Positions 9,193 to 16,502 of a stretch of DNA of 53,982 bases are shown one piece after another. The position numbers and the translations under genes are program-made. How positions within the stretch are numbered: position 1 is the first letter of the stretch; each line of letters opens with the position of its first letter. The notes beneath the pieces were generated by a model that was given only the letters and a program-made list of their open reading frames with translations, was not told where the DNA came from and did not search any database. The stretch comes from Pseudomonadota bacterium (GTDB taxonomy: Bacteria; Pseudomonadota; Gammaproteobacteria; Burkholderiales; Casimicrobiaceae), in NCBI GenBank assembly GCA_018241745.1, contig JAFEDG010000148.1, positions 1 to 53,982 on the forward strand. The letters run 5' to 3'.

Positions 9193-10200
9193 TCAGCGCC
9201 GGCGCGGCGCCCGGGTCCGCACTTGTTGCGACGCAGCACCCCTGGGTTTCTTCCGCGGCCGCACCATGTCTCCCGGCGGCGCCGCGACGGCCATGTCACG
9301 CTCGATCCAGCCCGCGGCCTCTGCGAGCAGGAAGGCCTTGAACGCAAGCGCGACCGGCGGCAGCCGCTTGCTGCGACGGTGCACGACGTACCAGTTGCGG
9401 CGCGCGGGGAAGCCGACGACGTCCAGCACGGCGAGTTGCCCCGAGCGCACCTCCGGGACGACGGCATGGCCCGACATGAAGCTGATGCCCATGCCGGCCT
9501 GCACCGCCTGCTTGATCGTCTCGTTGCTGCGGATTTCCATCGCGACGTCGACGTGGCGCGCGCGACGGCCGAACGCCTCCTGCATCGCGATCCACGTGTC
9601 GGAGCCGCGCTCGCGCATCACGAAGCGCTCGCGCAGCACGCGCTCCACCGGTATCGCATGCATCCGCGCAAGGGGATGCGTCGCCGCAGCCACCAGCACG
9701 TACGCGTGCGGTGCGAACGCCTCCTGCACGGTGTCCGCATCCTCCGGGGGCCGCACCATCACCGCGAGATCGACGGTGTTGTCGGCGAGCGCACGCAGCA
9801 GGTCCTCGCGGTTGTGCACGGCGAGCTCCAGCGTGATGCCCGCATGGCGCGCGATGAAGGCGGCGACGAGCCGCGGGAAGAAGTAATCGCCAGCGCTGAT
9901 CACCGACACGTTCAACTTGCCACCGGCGACGCCCTGCAGCCGCGCCATCGCCTCGTCCGCCTCGCGGACGAGCACGAGGATCGCTTCCGCGTAGTGACGG
10001 AGCTCCGTTCCCGCGGCCGTCAGGTAGGTCTTGCGGCCCACCCGTTCGAAGAGCGGCAGGCCCGCGTGGTCCTCGAGCTCGCGGATCTGCGCCGACACCG
10101 CCGGCTGCGTCAGGTGCAGTTCTTCCGCGGCGCGCGAGAAATTGAGCAGGCGGGCGGTGACGGCGAACACGCGCAGCTGGCGCAGCGTCGCGTGCCTCAT
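9193..10200 (-). CDS. LysR-family transcriptional regulator (CbbR-like)
   Basis: A 335-residue LysR regulator. The winged helix-turn-helix occupies about 1-62 (TLRQLRVFAVTARLLNFSRA ... LTQPAVSAQIRELE), followed by the linker helix and a two-lobe effector-binding domain from about 92. The opening resembles CbbR/CfxR-type members. About 25 residues beyond the normal end (from DMVRPRKKP) are strongly basic and Arg-rich, making it longer than the usual 300-310. It is divergent from a small unknown gene at 10334; the shared region holds a palindrome fitting a LysR site. No RuBisCO genes are nearby, so a carbon-fixation role is not supported; the target is probably the small gene and its own promoter. 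Confidence 0.88.
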   Translation of the reverse strand: MRHATLRQLRVFAVTARLLNFSRAAEELHLTQPAVSAQIRELEDHAGLPLFERVGRKTYLTAAGTELRHYAEAILVLVREADEAMARLQGVAGGKLNVSVISAGDYFFPRLVAAFIARHAGITLELAVHNREDLLRALADNTVDLAVMVRPPEDADTVQEAFAPHAYVLVAAATHPLARMHAIPVERVLRERFVMRERGSDTWIAMQEAFGRRARHVDVAMEIRSNETIKQAVQAGMGISFMSGHAVVPEVRSGQLAVLDVVGFPARRNWYVVHRRSKRLPPVALAFKAFLLAEAAGWIERDMAVAAPPGDMVRPRKKPRGAASQQVRTRAPRRR

Positions 10201-10220
10201 CGGCGTGGCGCCCGGCTTGG

Positions 10221-10238
10221 TATAACCATTCGTTTATA
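10221..10238. promoter_or_regulatory. Inverted repeat TATAA-N8-TTATA, candidate LysR operator
   Basis: In the 133-base divergent region between the LysR gene and the small gene at 10334, TATAA (10221-10225) and TTATA (10234-10238) form a perfect inverted repeat with an 8-base spacer. It is an unusually AT-rich spot in this GC-rich sequence, about 20 bases from the LysR start. LysR proteins typically bind interrupted dyads of this length containing a T-N11-A core, so this is the likely regulatory site. Confidence 0.45.
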
Positions 10239-10333
10239 GATATCAGAAGAAAATGTGTCTTTCAATTATGCACGGAAGCGCCCACGATGGCGCTCCATCA
10301 GGGGGGAAAAGCCCCGCCTCGAGGAGGACACCG

Positions 10334-10603
10334 ATGATCCGCGCCAGCATCCGCCACCACCATCGCCACCCGCCCGCGTCGCCGTATGCGCGCGACGTGG
10401 ACGCGTACAACGCGGCGTTCGAGGAACTGGGCGTCGAGTGGCAGCTCGACGCCGCGGTCTACGCGCGCCACGTCGACATCGCGGACCCGAGCGTGCGGCT
10501 GGCCGCGTGCATCGAGGCGCAGTACCCGCACCTGTTGAAGGCCTACGACCGCGCGTTCATCGGCGACATCGCCAGCGCCGCGGCGTTGCGCCGCGCTGCC
10601 TGA
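10334..10603 (+). CDS. Small protein of unknown function, divergent from LysR regulator
   Basis: An 89-residue protein not assigned to any family I can name. The ATG at 10334 has a strong GAGGAGG site six to seven bases upstream, which argues for a real gene; the open frame upstream of it is not used. After a His/Arg-rich start (IRHHHRHPP) the body is a soluble, acidic and aromatic helix-like sequence: DVDAYNAAFEELGVEWQL, then EAQYPHLLKAYDRAF. There is no signal peptide, cysteine pair or membrane segment. A GC-rich terminator hairpin follows 42 bases after the stop, so it appears to be a single-gene transcription unit. Its divergent position next to a LysR regulator suggests it is that regulator's target. 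Confidence 0.7.
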   Translation: MIRASIRHHHRHPPASPYARDVDAYNAAFEELGVEWQLDAAVYARHVDIADPSVRLAACIEAQYPHLLKAYDRAFIGDIASAAALRRAA

Positions 10604-10645
10604 CGCGCGTCTGCCCCGCATCGCTGCCACATCGGCCTGCGCGAG

Positions 10646-10668
10646 CCCGGCCTGCGTGGCCGGGTTTA
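10646..10668 (+). terminator. Rho-independent terminator after small gene
   Basis: CCCGGCC (10646-10652), a five-base loop, and GGCCGGG (10658-10664) form a perfect 7-bp stem followed by TTTA. It lies in the 62-base gap between the small gene (+) and the end of the TauE gene (-), and can serve the plus strand transcript. The T-tract is short and overlaps the TauE stop codon. Confidence 0.5.
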
Positions 10669-11475
10669 CAGCCCCACCAGCGCGTTCTTCCACATGAACG
10701 CGCCCAGGATCCCCAACATCACCGCGAACGCGATGCGCAGCCGGTCACGCGGCCACGCATGGGCGACGCGCGCGCCGAACGGCGCCGTCAGAATGCTTGC
10801 GACCGCGATGCCGGCGAGCGCCGGCAGGTAGACGTAGCCGATCGCGTGCGGCGGCAAGGCCGGTGAGCGGAGGCCGGCGATGACGTAGCCGATCGTTGCC
10901 GCGACCGACACGGGCCAGCCGATCGCCGCCGACGTCGCGACGGCCGCGTGAACCTTCACGTTGCACCGGACCATGAACGGCACCGCCAGGAACGCCCCGC
11001 CGGTCCCGACCATGCCGGCGACGAGCCCGATGCCCGTGCCCACGCCGGCCATCGCCAGCGTGCCCGGCAGCGCGCGTGTCGGCTGCGTGTCCGCACTGCG
11101 CACCATCCGTGCCGCCGTGTACCACGTGAACGTCCCGAACACGGCCGCCAGCACCCGCGCGGGCAGCGCACTCGCGATCTGGGGGCCGATCAGCGAGCCG
11201 ACGACCAACCCGGGCGCCATCGCGCGCACGACCGGCCACACGACGGCGCCGCGTCGGTGATGCGCGCGTGCGGACGCGAACGCGGTGAACACGATCGTCG
11301 CGGCCGATGTGCCGATGGCGAGTGGCAGCACGGTGGCGGCCGCGACACCCTGGTGCACGAACGCCGCCGCGAGCACGGGCACGATCGTGAAGCCGCCGCC
11401 GATGCCGAACAGTCCCGCGAGGAAGCCGACGAACGCACCCAGCGCGACATACGCCGGGACGAACGCGAGTGTCAC
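10666..11475 (-). CDS. TauE/SafE-family (sulfite exporter-like) membrane permease
   Basis: A 269-residue inner-membrane protein with about eight helices and the internal duplication typical of the TauE/SafE (DUF81) family: GFLAGLFGIGGGFTIVP near residue 15 and GLVAGMVGTGGAFLAVP near residue 145. Family members export sulfite, sulfoacetate or other organosulfur or carboxylate anions; the substrate here cannot be told. It starts with GTG overlapping the stop of the upstream EVE-domain gene in a GTGA junction, implying translational coupling. The frame stays open upstream through the EVE gene, but that stretch reads as low-complexity basic sequence and is a shadow. No sulfur-metabolism genes are nearby. 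Confidence 0.86.
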   Translation of the reverse strand: MTLAFVPAYVALGAFVGFLAGLFGIGGGFTIVPVLAAAFVHQGVAAATVLPLAIGTSAATIVFTAFASARAHHRRGAVVWPVVRAMAPGLVVGSLIGPQIASALPARVLAAVFGTFTWYTAARMVRSADTQPTRALPGTLAMAGVGTGIGLVAGMVGTGGAFLAVPFMVRCNVKVHAAVATSAAIGWPVSVAATIGYVIAGLRSPALPPHAIGYVYLPALAGIAVASILTAPFGARVAHAWPRDRLRIAFAVMLGILGAFMWKNALVGL

Positions 11476-12011
11476 GGGCGCGCAGCCTTCTTCGCCTTTC
11501 GCCGCGTGGCCACCGTGGTCGGCGCCGCGGCGGCGGGCGGGGCGGGCGCGGCAGCGCGCGCGAGCTTGACGATCGCGTTCCACTCGGCCGCCGTCACCGG
11601 CGTGATCGACAGCCGGTTGCCGGGTCGCAGCAGCAGCATGCCGGCGAGCGCCTTCTGCCCGCGCAGCTCGGCCAGCGGCACGAGTCGCGTCTTCTCGACG
11701 AACGTCACGTCGACGTTCACCCAGCGCGGCGCGGCACGCGTGGCCTTGGGATCGTAATACGGGCTCGTCGCGTCGAACTGCGTGCGATCGGGATGCGCCG
11801 GCGCGCTGATCGTCACCAGGCCGGCGATCCCGGGCTCCGGACAACTCGAGTGATAGAAGAACGCGTGGTCGCCGACGTGCATCTCGTCGCGCATGTAGTT
11901 GCGCGCCTGGTAGTTGCGCACGCCGAACCACGACGTCGTGCGGTTCTTCGCGCGCGCCAGGTCGTCGATCGAGAATTCGTCGGGCTCCGATTTCATCAGC
12001 CAGTAGCGCAC
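11472..12011 (-). CDS. EVE-domain protein (PUA-like fold)
   Basis: A 179-residue protein whose first 145 residues are a full EVE domain: RYWLMKSEPDEFSIDDL at the start, then TSWFGVRNYQARNYMRDEMHVGDHAFFYHSS, and DPKATRAAPRWVNVDV. EVE domains share the PUA fold and bind modified nucleobases; in bacteria they occur as stand-alone conserved proteins and fused to restriction endonucleases. The last 35 residues are an Ala/Pro linker ending in a basic patch (RRKAKKAARP) that could contact nucleic acid. It overlaps the TauE gene by four bases. In many beta- and gammaproteobacteria an EVE gene lies near zapA and 6S RNA, as here. Its exact ligand is unknown. Confidence 0.9.
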   Translation of the reverse strand: MRYWLMKSEPDEFSIDDLARAKNRTTSWFGVRNYQARNYMRDEMHVGDHAFFYHSSCPEPGIAGLVTISAPAHPDRTQFDATSPYYDPKATRAAPRWVNVDVTFVEKTRLVPLAELRGQKALAGMLLLRPGNRLSITPVTAAEWNAIVKLARAAAPAPPAAAAPTTVATRRKAKKAARP

Positions 12012-12134
12012 GCAACGTTCCTCGTCACACGTCGATCACCGAGCGTAACACCATGCATCGCACCCGGCGCCCGCGCATGCACGGCGGGCGTCGCGGCGCG
12101 GTAAGATCGGGTTCTCCTCCTCAGCGAACGAATC

Positions 12135-13082
12135 ATGGGTTACCGGCACGTACGCAACTTTCGCATCGCCCACTCCGCCGCGGTTGCCGCCGCCGCGGCA
12201 TGCACGACCATCGCCTTCAGCACGCCGGCGCGCGCGCAGGACACGATGGCCGACCCGGGTTGGCAAGGCGGCGCCTCGGTCGTCGGCCTCGCCGAAACGC
12301 GCACGGACTTCGACGGCAGCGACGGGCATTTCTCGGTCAACCGCGGATGGGCGATCGGCACGCTGTCGCGGTCGCTCGGCGGCGGCGTCGACATGGGCCT
12401 CAGCCTGCGCTACGGGTACGCGGATTTCGACTTCTCGACACCCAACGCGCTCGGCGCCGCGGCACCGTGGGGGTCGATCGTCACGCCCTCCGTCGGGCTT
12501 AACCTTCGTTACCGGCTGTCGCAGACGGACCTGCTGTTCGGGTCCGCGCAGTGGGGGGCGAGCTACGAATCGGGCGCCAGCGCATCGCGCGGGCAGACGT
12601 ACGGCGGCATCGTCGGTGCATCGCGGTTCTTCTCGCCGACCGCGATGCTGGGCATCGGCGCCGGCGTGTTCCGCGACGTCAACCGCACGCGCATCATTCC
12701 CGTCGTGCTCGTGAACTGGCAGATCGATCCCCACTGGTACGTGGCCAATCCGCTCGAAGCCGGGCCGGCCGGCGGCGCGGGCCTCGAGCTCGGATACAAG
12801 TTCAACGACACCTGGTCGCTCGCGCTGGCCGCGGGCGTGCGCAACACGCGTTTCCGCCTCGATGCCGACGGCCCGGTGCCGAGTGGCATCGGCCAGGAGA
12901 GTGGCGTGCCGGTATTCGCGGAGCTCACCTACAAGCTCGGCAAGAACGGTTCCATCGTCGGCTACGCCGGCGTCGTCGCGGCGGGCAACCTGCGCGTGAT
13001 GAACAGCGACGGCGCCACGCTGTCGTCATCCGATTACGATGCCGCGCCGATCGTGGGTATGTCGGCGTCGATCCGGTTCTAG
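12135..13082 (+). CDS. Putative outer-membrane beta-barrel protein
   Basis: A 315-residue exported protein. Residues 1-34 are a signal peptide (Ala-rich core ending PARAQ). The remainder alternates polar and hydrophobic residues in repeated short strands, contains the aromatic girdle pattern and many Gly, and ends with Phe (SASIRF), the terminal residue preferred by the BAM barrel-assembly machinery. Segments such as RYGYADFDFSTP and LGYKFNDTWSLALAAG look like adjacent barrel strands. No catalytic motif is seen. It resembles general outer-membrane beta-barrel proteins of unknown role rather than a classified porin, OmpW or FadL. The Shine-Dalgarno before the ATG is poor. A perfect 10-bp GC stem follows the stop. 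Confidence 0.7.
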   Translation: MGYRHVRNFRIAHSAAVAAAAACTTIAFSTPARAQDTMADPGWQGGASVVGLAETRTDFDGSDGHFSVNRGWAIGTLSRSLGGGVDMGLSLRYGYADFDFSTPNALGAAAPWGSIVTPSVGLNLRYRLSQTDLLFGSAQWGASYESGASASRGQTYGGIVGASRFFSPTAMLGIGAGVFRDVNRTRIIPVVLVNWQIDPHWYVANPLEAGPAGGAGLELGYKFNDTWSLALAAGVRNTRFRLDADGPVPSGIGQESGVPVFAELTYKLGKNGSIVGYAGVVAAGNLRVMNSDGATLSSSDYDAAPIVGMSASIRF

Positions 13083-13100
13083 GCGCGGCACGGGGCAGCC

Positions 13101-13124
13101 GCCGCCGGCCCTGGGGCCGGCGGC
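13101..13124 (+). terminator. GC-rich hairpin after barrel gene
   Basis: A perfect 10-bp stem, GCCGCCGGCC (13101-13110) and its complement (13115-13124), closes a four-base loop 18 bases after the barrel gene stop. Only TT follows, so it may act as a weak or factor-assisted terminator, or protect the 3' end. It also lies just beyond the 3' end of the 6S RNA gene on the opposite strand. Confidence 0.4.
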
Positions 13125-13134
13125 TTCGCCACTG

Positions 13135-13320
13135 CAAGGGTCCCCCACCTGTGCCGTCCTGCCTCGGGCTTGAACCGGGGTTCAAGTCGGCGGTCTGCCG
13201 GAGCCATCAGGTGCTTCCGCGTAGGAAGCTCACACCGGCTCACGTGGCGCGACCACCTCGCTCTAGGAGCATTGGTTCAAAGACACTGAAAGGCGGTTTC
13301 GAACACCGCAGGGGATAGAT
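13135..13320 (-). ncRNA. ssrS: 6S RNA
   Basis: Read on the minus strand immediately downstream of zapA, a roughly 185-base unit shows the 6S layout: a 5' arm TCCCCTGCGGTGTTCGAA (like the CCCCUGAGCCGAUAUUU region of E. coli 6S), a central bubble, and the diagnostic 3' hairpin TTGAACCCCGGTTCAAG (13167-13183), then GGTGGGGGA pairing back with the 5' TCCCC. 6S RNA mimics an open promoter and binds the sigma70 RNA polymerase holoenzyme in stationary phase. The position after zapA is the conserved proteobacterial one. Ends are approximate. A covariance-model search would fix them. ygfA, often next to it, is absent here. Confidence 0.85.
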
Positions 13321-13359
13321 CGCGACGGCGTGGCATCGCAGGAGTGCGACCTCACGTCG

Positions 13360-13716
13360 TCAAAACAGTTTCTCCTGGCTCGCGAGCAATTCGTCGATCG
13401 CGCTGCCCATGGCCTGGATTCTACGCTTGCTGGTCTGCGGGTCCTGCGCGTCGCCGTTCGCCGCGGGCGGCGGCGCCAGTGCGGCCGCGTGGCCGGCGCG
13501 TCGCTCGCGCAAGAGCTCGTGCGCGATGTTGAGCGCAGCCATCACCGCGATGCGGTCGGCACCCGTCACCTTGCCGGCGCCGCGGATCTCGCGCAGCTTG
13601 CCGTCGAGGTAGGCCACGGCCTCGCCGAGTTCCGCGCGTTCGCTTTCCTTGCAGCCGACCTTGTAGTCGCGGCCGAGGAGATTGATGTCGAGCGTGACGT
13701 TACGGTCGGCGGGCAC
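13360..13716 (-). CDS. zapA: Cell division protein ZapA
   Basis: A 118-residue ZapA protein, which binds and bundles FtsZ filaments at the division ring. The N-terminal globular part has the family pattern VTLDINLLGRDYKVGCKESE and LREIRGAGKVTGADRIAVMAALNIAHEL, followed by an Ala-rich linker and a C-terminal coiled-coil-like helix (RRIQAMGSAIDELLASQ). It is just downstream of a ZapB-like gene on the same strand and directly upstream of 6S RNA, the usual neighbourhood. Length is slightly above the common 100-110 because of the linker at about 78-95. Confidence 0.93.
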   Translation of the reverse strand: MPADRNVTLDINLLGRDYKVGCKESERAELGEAVAYLDGKLREIRGAGKVTGADRIAVMAALNIAHELLRERRAGHAAALAPPPAANGDAQDPQTSKRRIQAMGSAIDELLASQEKLF

Positions 13717-13749
13717 GGCAGGCAGCGGCGACGACAGGCATCGTCGCGG

Positions 13750-13944
13750 TCATTGCGCCGGGATGCGGCTCATCAGCTCGTCGAGGCGAGCGCTCGCTTC
13801 CTGCATCCTGGTGACGAGCGCGCGGTTGCGCGCCTGCGCGTCGGCCAGGTCGCCGCGCAGGCTCTCGTTGGCCGCGCGCATCGCCCGCGTGTGGGCGAGC
13901 AGCGTTGCGAGCTTCTGTTCGAGTGCGTGCAGGTCGGCATCCAT
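13750..13944 (-). CDS. Small coiled-coil protein, ZapB-like cell division factor
   Basis: A 64-residue, almost entirely helical protein (DADLHALEQKLATLLAHTRA, then heptad-like Leu/Ala spacing to the end). Its size and heptads match the short coiled-coil family found directly upstream of zapA in beta- and gammaproteobacteria, sometimes annotated TIGR02449 or ZapB-like. It lies 33 bases upstream of zapA, so both are probably co-transcribed. The ATG at 13944 was chosen; an in-frame GTG three codons earlier is possible and neither has a strong ribosome site. True ZapB homology cannot be shown by eye because coiled coils look alike. Confidence 0.72.
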   Translation of the reverse strand: MDADLHALEQKLATLLAHTRAMRAANESLRGDLADAQARNRALVTRMQEASARLDELMSRIPAQ

Positions 13945-14022
13945 CGGAGACACTATAGGCAGGAGCGCGCGGAAGCGTCAACCGCGCCAGGCGCCGGGCG
14001 GCCGCCGTGCGTCGGCATCGCA

Positions 14023-14595
14023 TCAGCCGTCGACCGGCCGGTACTCGACGGCGACAATCTCCAGCGGCTCGACGCCGCCGGGCGTGCGCAGCATCACCGT
14101 ATCGCCTTCGCGGGCCTTCATCAGCGCCTGCGCCATCGGCGACACCCAGCTGATGCGGCCGCGCGCGGTGTCGATCTCGTCGATGCCGACGATACTGACG
14201 GTGCGCTCGGCGCCGTCGCGATCCGCCACGGTGACCGTCGCGCCGAAGTAGACCTGGTCCGCGTTCTCGGCGGCGGCGCGCGCGACCGGGTCGACGACCT
14301 CGGCGCGATCCAGCCGGCGCACGAGGAACCGGATGCGCCGGTCGATTTCGCGCAAGCGCTTCTTGCCGTAGATGTAGTCGCCGTTCTCGGAGCGGTCCCC
14401 GTTGCCGGCAGCCCACGACACGGTCGCGACCAGTTGCGGCCGCTCCACCTTGTTGAGGTGGTCGAGCTCGGCGGCGAGCCGCGCATGGCCCGCCGGCGTC
14501 ATGTAGTTGCGTGCGCCCGCCGGCAGCGGTACGGCGGCGTCGAGCTCGTCGTCGTCGTCGCCCGCGCTGTCCTCGCGCGTGAAAGCCTTGTTCAT
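14023..14595 (-). CDS. greB: Transcription elongation factor GreB
   Basis: A 190-residue GreA/GreB-family factor that stimulates RNA cleavage by backtracked RNA polymerase. It starts with the GreB-type MNKAFTRED followed by an acidic tract (DDDDE), then the N-terminal coiled coil (about 28-105) with the conserved acidic tip in NGDRSENGDYIYGKKRLREID, and the C-terminal FKBP-like domain with VSPMAQALMKAREGDTV. The initial MNKAF motif and long N-terminus separate GreB from GreA. It is divergent from btuC across a 140-base region filled by a repeat-bounded element, so its promoter must lie in or next to that element. Confidence 0.92.
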   Translation of the reverse strand: MNKAFTREDSAGDDDDELDAAVPLPAGARNYMTPAGHARLAAELDHLNKVERPQLVATVSWAAGNGDRSENGDYIYGKKRLREIDRRIRFLVRRLDRAEVVDPVARAAAENADQVYFGATVTVADRDGAERTVSIVGIDEIDTARGRISWVSPMAQALMKAREGDTVMLRTPGGVEPLEIVAVEYRPVDG

Positions 14596-14606
14596 CGCCC
14601 TATTCT

Positions 14607-14722
14607 AGGGTCCGACCCTGTTGATTGGCGCCGGGACATGCAACGTCGGCGCCGCCCGCGCGCAGTCCTGCCGCTGCGCGCCATCCCGGCGGGGCGGCCG
14701 CCAATAAATAGGGTCGGACCCT
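14607..14722. repeat. Short element bounded by AGGGTC-S-GACCCT palindromes
   Basis: Two 13-base palindromes, AGGGTCCGACCCT (14607-14619) and AGGGTCGGACCCT (14710-14722), enclose 90 bases whose inner ends are again inverted repeats (ATTGGCG near 14625 and CGCCAAT near 14698). GGGTC-n-GACCC palindromes resemble REP-type interspersed repeats of proteobacteria. The unit fills nearly the whole greB-btuC divergent gap. No transposase gene is present in the window, so it would be a non-autonomous copy or a REP pair. Confidence 0.5.
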
Positions 14723-14735
14723 TTAAGATGGCGCG

Positions 14736-15725
14736 ATGCAAGCGCCGCTGACGCCCGCCCGTTGCGCCGCCATCGTGCTCGTCGCGGCAGGCGTCGCGGC
14801 GGTGGTGCTGCTCGCGAGCCTCGCGATCGGCAGCGTGACGGTCGATTTCACCACCGTGCTGCGTGCGCTCACCGGCGCCGACACGACCAGCGAGGGCGCC
14901 GCGATCGTGCGCTCGCTGCGCGCGCCCCGCGCACTGTCCGCGTTCGCCGTCGGTGGCCTGCTCGCGCTGGCGGGCGCGCTGCTGCAGGTACTCCTGCGCA
15001 ACCCGCTCGCGGACCCGTATGTGCTGGGCGTATCGGGGGGCGCTGCCGTGGGCGCACTCGGTGCGCTGCTGCTCGGCGCAGGCGCGCTGCTCGGACCCGC
15101 CGCGTTCGCCGGCGCGTTGCTGTCGACGCTGCTCGTGTTCGCGCTGGCGCACGACACGGGCCGCCCGCCCCAGCCGACGCGGCTGCTGCTTACCGGCATC
15201 GTGCTCGCCAGCGGTTGGGGCGCCGTCGTTGCGCTGCTGCTGACGCTGGCGCCGATGGCGCAGGTGAAAGGGATGCTGTATTGGCTGCTGGGTGATCTCT
15301 CGGGCGCGGCGCACCCGTGGCCCGCGCTCGCCGCACTCGCGGTCGCGATCGTCGTCGCCGGCGTCGCCGGCCGCGCGCTCAACGTGCTCGTGCACGGCGC
15401 CGACGCCGCGGCGACGCTGGGCGTGAACGTGACGCGCCTCGCGCTTGCCACGCACGCGCTCGCGGCGTTCTGCGCCGCGGTCGCCGTCGCGGTGGCCGGC
15501 AGCGTCGGCTTCGTCGGCCTCGTCGTGCCGCATGCGGTGCGCCTTGTGATCGGCAACGACCAGCGGGCGTTGCTGCCGACGGCGGCGCTGGCCGGCGGCG
15601 CGCTGCTCGCGCTCGCCGACGCGCTCGCGCGCACGCTGTTCGTGCCCCACGAATTGCCGGTGGGCGTGCTGACCGTGCTGCTCGGGGTCCCCGCGTTCCT
15701 GCTGCTGCAACGGACCGCACGATGA
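14736..15725 (+). CDS. btuC: ABC transporter permease, FecCD/BtuC family (probable cobalamin import)
   Basis: A 329-residue FecCD-family inner-membrane permease with about ten helices. Family motifs are visible: LRAPRALSAFAVGGLLALAG near residue 62, NPLADPYVLGVSGGAAVGA near 88, and the cytoplasmic coupling region GFVGLVVPHAVRLVIGND near 255. It overlaps the ATPase gene in an ATGA junction. FecCD permeases carry B12, haem or siderophores; the choice of B12 rests on the convergent btuBF genes with a cobalamin riboswitch. No riboswitch is visible upstream of this gene; the repeat-bounded element ends 13 bases before the ATG and no good Shine-Dalgarno is present. Confidence 0.82.
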   Translation: MQAPLTPARCAAIVLVAAGVAAVVLLASLAIGSVTVDFTTVLRALTGADTTSEGAAIVRSLRAPRALSAFAVGGLLALAGALLQVLLRNPLADPYVLGVSGGAAVGALGALLLGAGALLGPAAFAGALLSTLLVFALAHDTGRPPQPTRLLLTGIVLASGWGAVVALLLTLAPMAQVKGMLYWLLGDLSGAAHPWPALAALAVAIVVAGVAGRALNVLVHGADAAATLGVNVTRLALATHALAAFCAAVAVAVAGSVGFVGLVVPHAVRLVIGNDQRALLPTAALAGGALLALADALARTLFVPHELPVGVLTVLLGVPAFLLLQRTAR

Positions 15726-16492
15726 CCACGCCGCTGCTCGCGTGCACGGACCTCGCGGTGGGCATCGGCGCGCGGACCTTTTGCGACCGGCTCACGTTCG
15801 CCGTCGCGGCCGGCGAGTGTTGGGCGATCGTCGGTCCCAACGGCGCCGGCAAGACGACGCTGCTGCGTACGCTGGCCGGGCTCGCAGCGCCGCGGCAGGG
15901 AACGATCCTGCTCGGCGGCGACGCGCTCGCCGCGCTGCCGCCGCGCGAGCGCGCGCGCCGTGTCGCATGGTTGCCGCAGGACTCGCACGATGCGTTCGCG
16001 ACCACGGTGCTCGCCACGGTGCTGGTCGCCTGCCACCCGCGGCTCGGCTGGCTCGACTGGGAGAGCGACGCCGACGTCGCCCATGCGCACGCGGCCCTTG
16101 CCGCGTTCGGCGTCGACGACCTGGCAATGCGCGACGTGCGCACGTTGTCCGGCGGCGAACGGCGACGCGTCGCGCTCGCGGCGCTCGTGCTGCAGGACGC
16201 GCCATTGCTGTTGCTGGACGAGCCGTCGTCGCACCTCGACCTGGGCCACCAGGATGCGGCGCTCGCGGCCGTCTGCGAGCGCGTCGCGCGCGAACGCCGC
16301 GCCGCCGTCATGGTGCTGCACGACCTGCACCTGGCGGCACGTTACTGCAACGGCGTCATCGCGCTGGCGGCGGGCCGCGCGGAGGTCGGCAGCGCGCAGG
16401 CGATGATGACGGTCGACCGGATGTCGGCGCTGTTCGGGCGTCCCCTCGTCGAGCTTACGGACGGCGTGCGCCGGAGCTTCGTCGCGCGTTGA
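15722..16492 (+). CDS. btuD: ABC transporter ATP-binding protein (probable cobalamin import)
   Basis: A 256-residue ABC ATPase: Walker A GPNGAGKTT at about residue 38, Q-loop in AWLPQDSHD near 83, signature LSGGERRRVALA near 143, Walker B LLLLDEPSSHLDLGH near 162, and the switch histidine in VLHDLHLAARYC near 195. It starts inside the stop of btuC (ATGA), so the two are translationally coupled and would form the BtuC2D2 transporter with the BtuF encoded by the next, convergent gene only 10 bases away. FecE-type siderophore ATPases look the same; specificity comes from context. Confidence 0.85.
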   Translation: MTTPLLACTDLAVGIGARTFCDRLTFAVAAGECWAIVGPNGAGKTTLLRTLAGLAAPRQGTILLGGDALAALPPRERARRVAWLPQDSHDAFATTVLATVLVACHPRLGWLDWESDADVAHAHAALAAFGVDDLAMRDVRTLSGGERRRVALAALVLQDAPLLLLDEPSSHLDLGHQDAALAAVCERVARERRAAVMVLHDLHLAARYCNGVIALAAGRAEVGSAQAMMTVDRMSALFGRPLVELTDGVRRSFVAR

Positions 16493-16502
16493 GGCGTCGC
16501 CG

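Noticed and set aside
9193..10200. CbbR controlling carbon fixation
   Set aside because: The N-terminus is CbbR-like, but no RuBisCO or Calvin-cycle gene is in the window; only a small unknown gene is divergent.
11476..12015. Apparent 180-residue N-terminal extension of the TauE permease
   Set aside because: It is the EVE gene read in another frame; the GTGA overlap gives a natural permease start.
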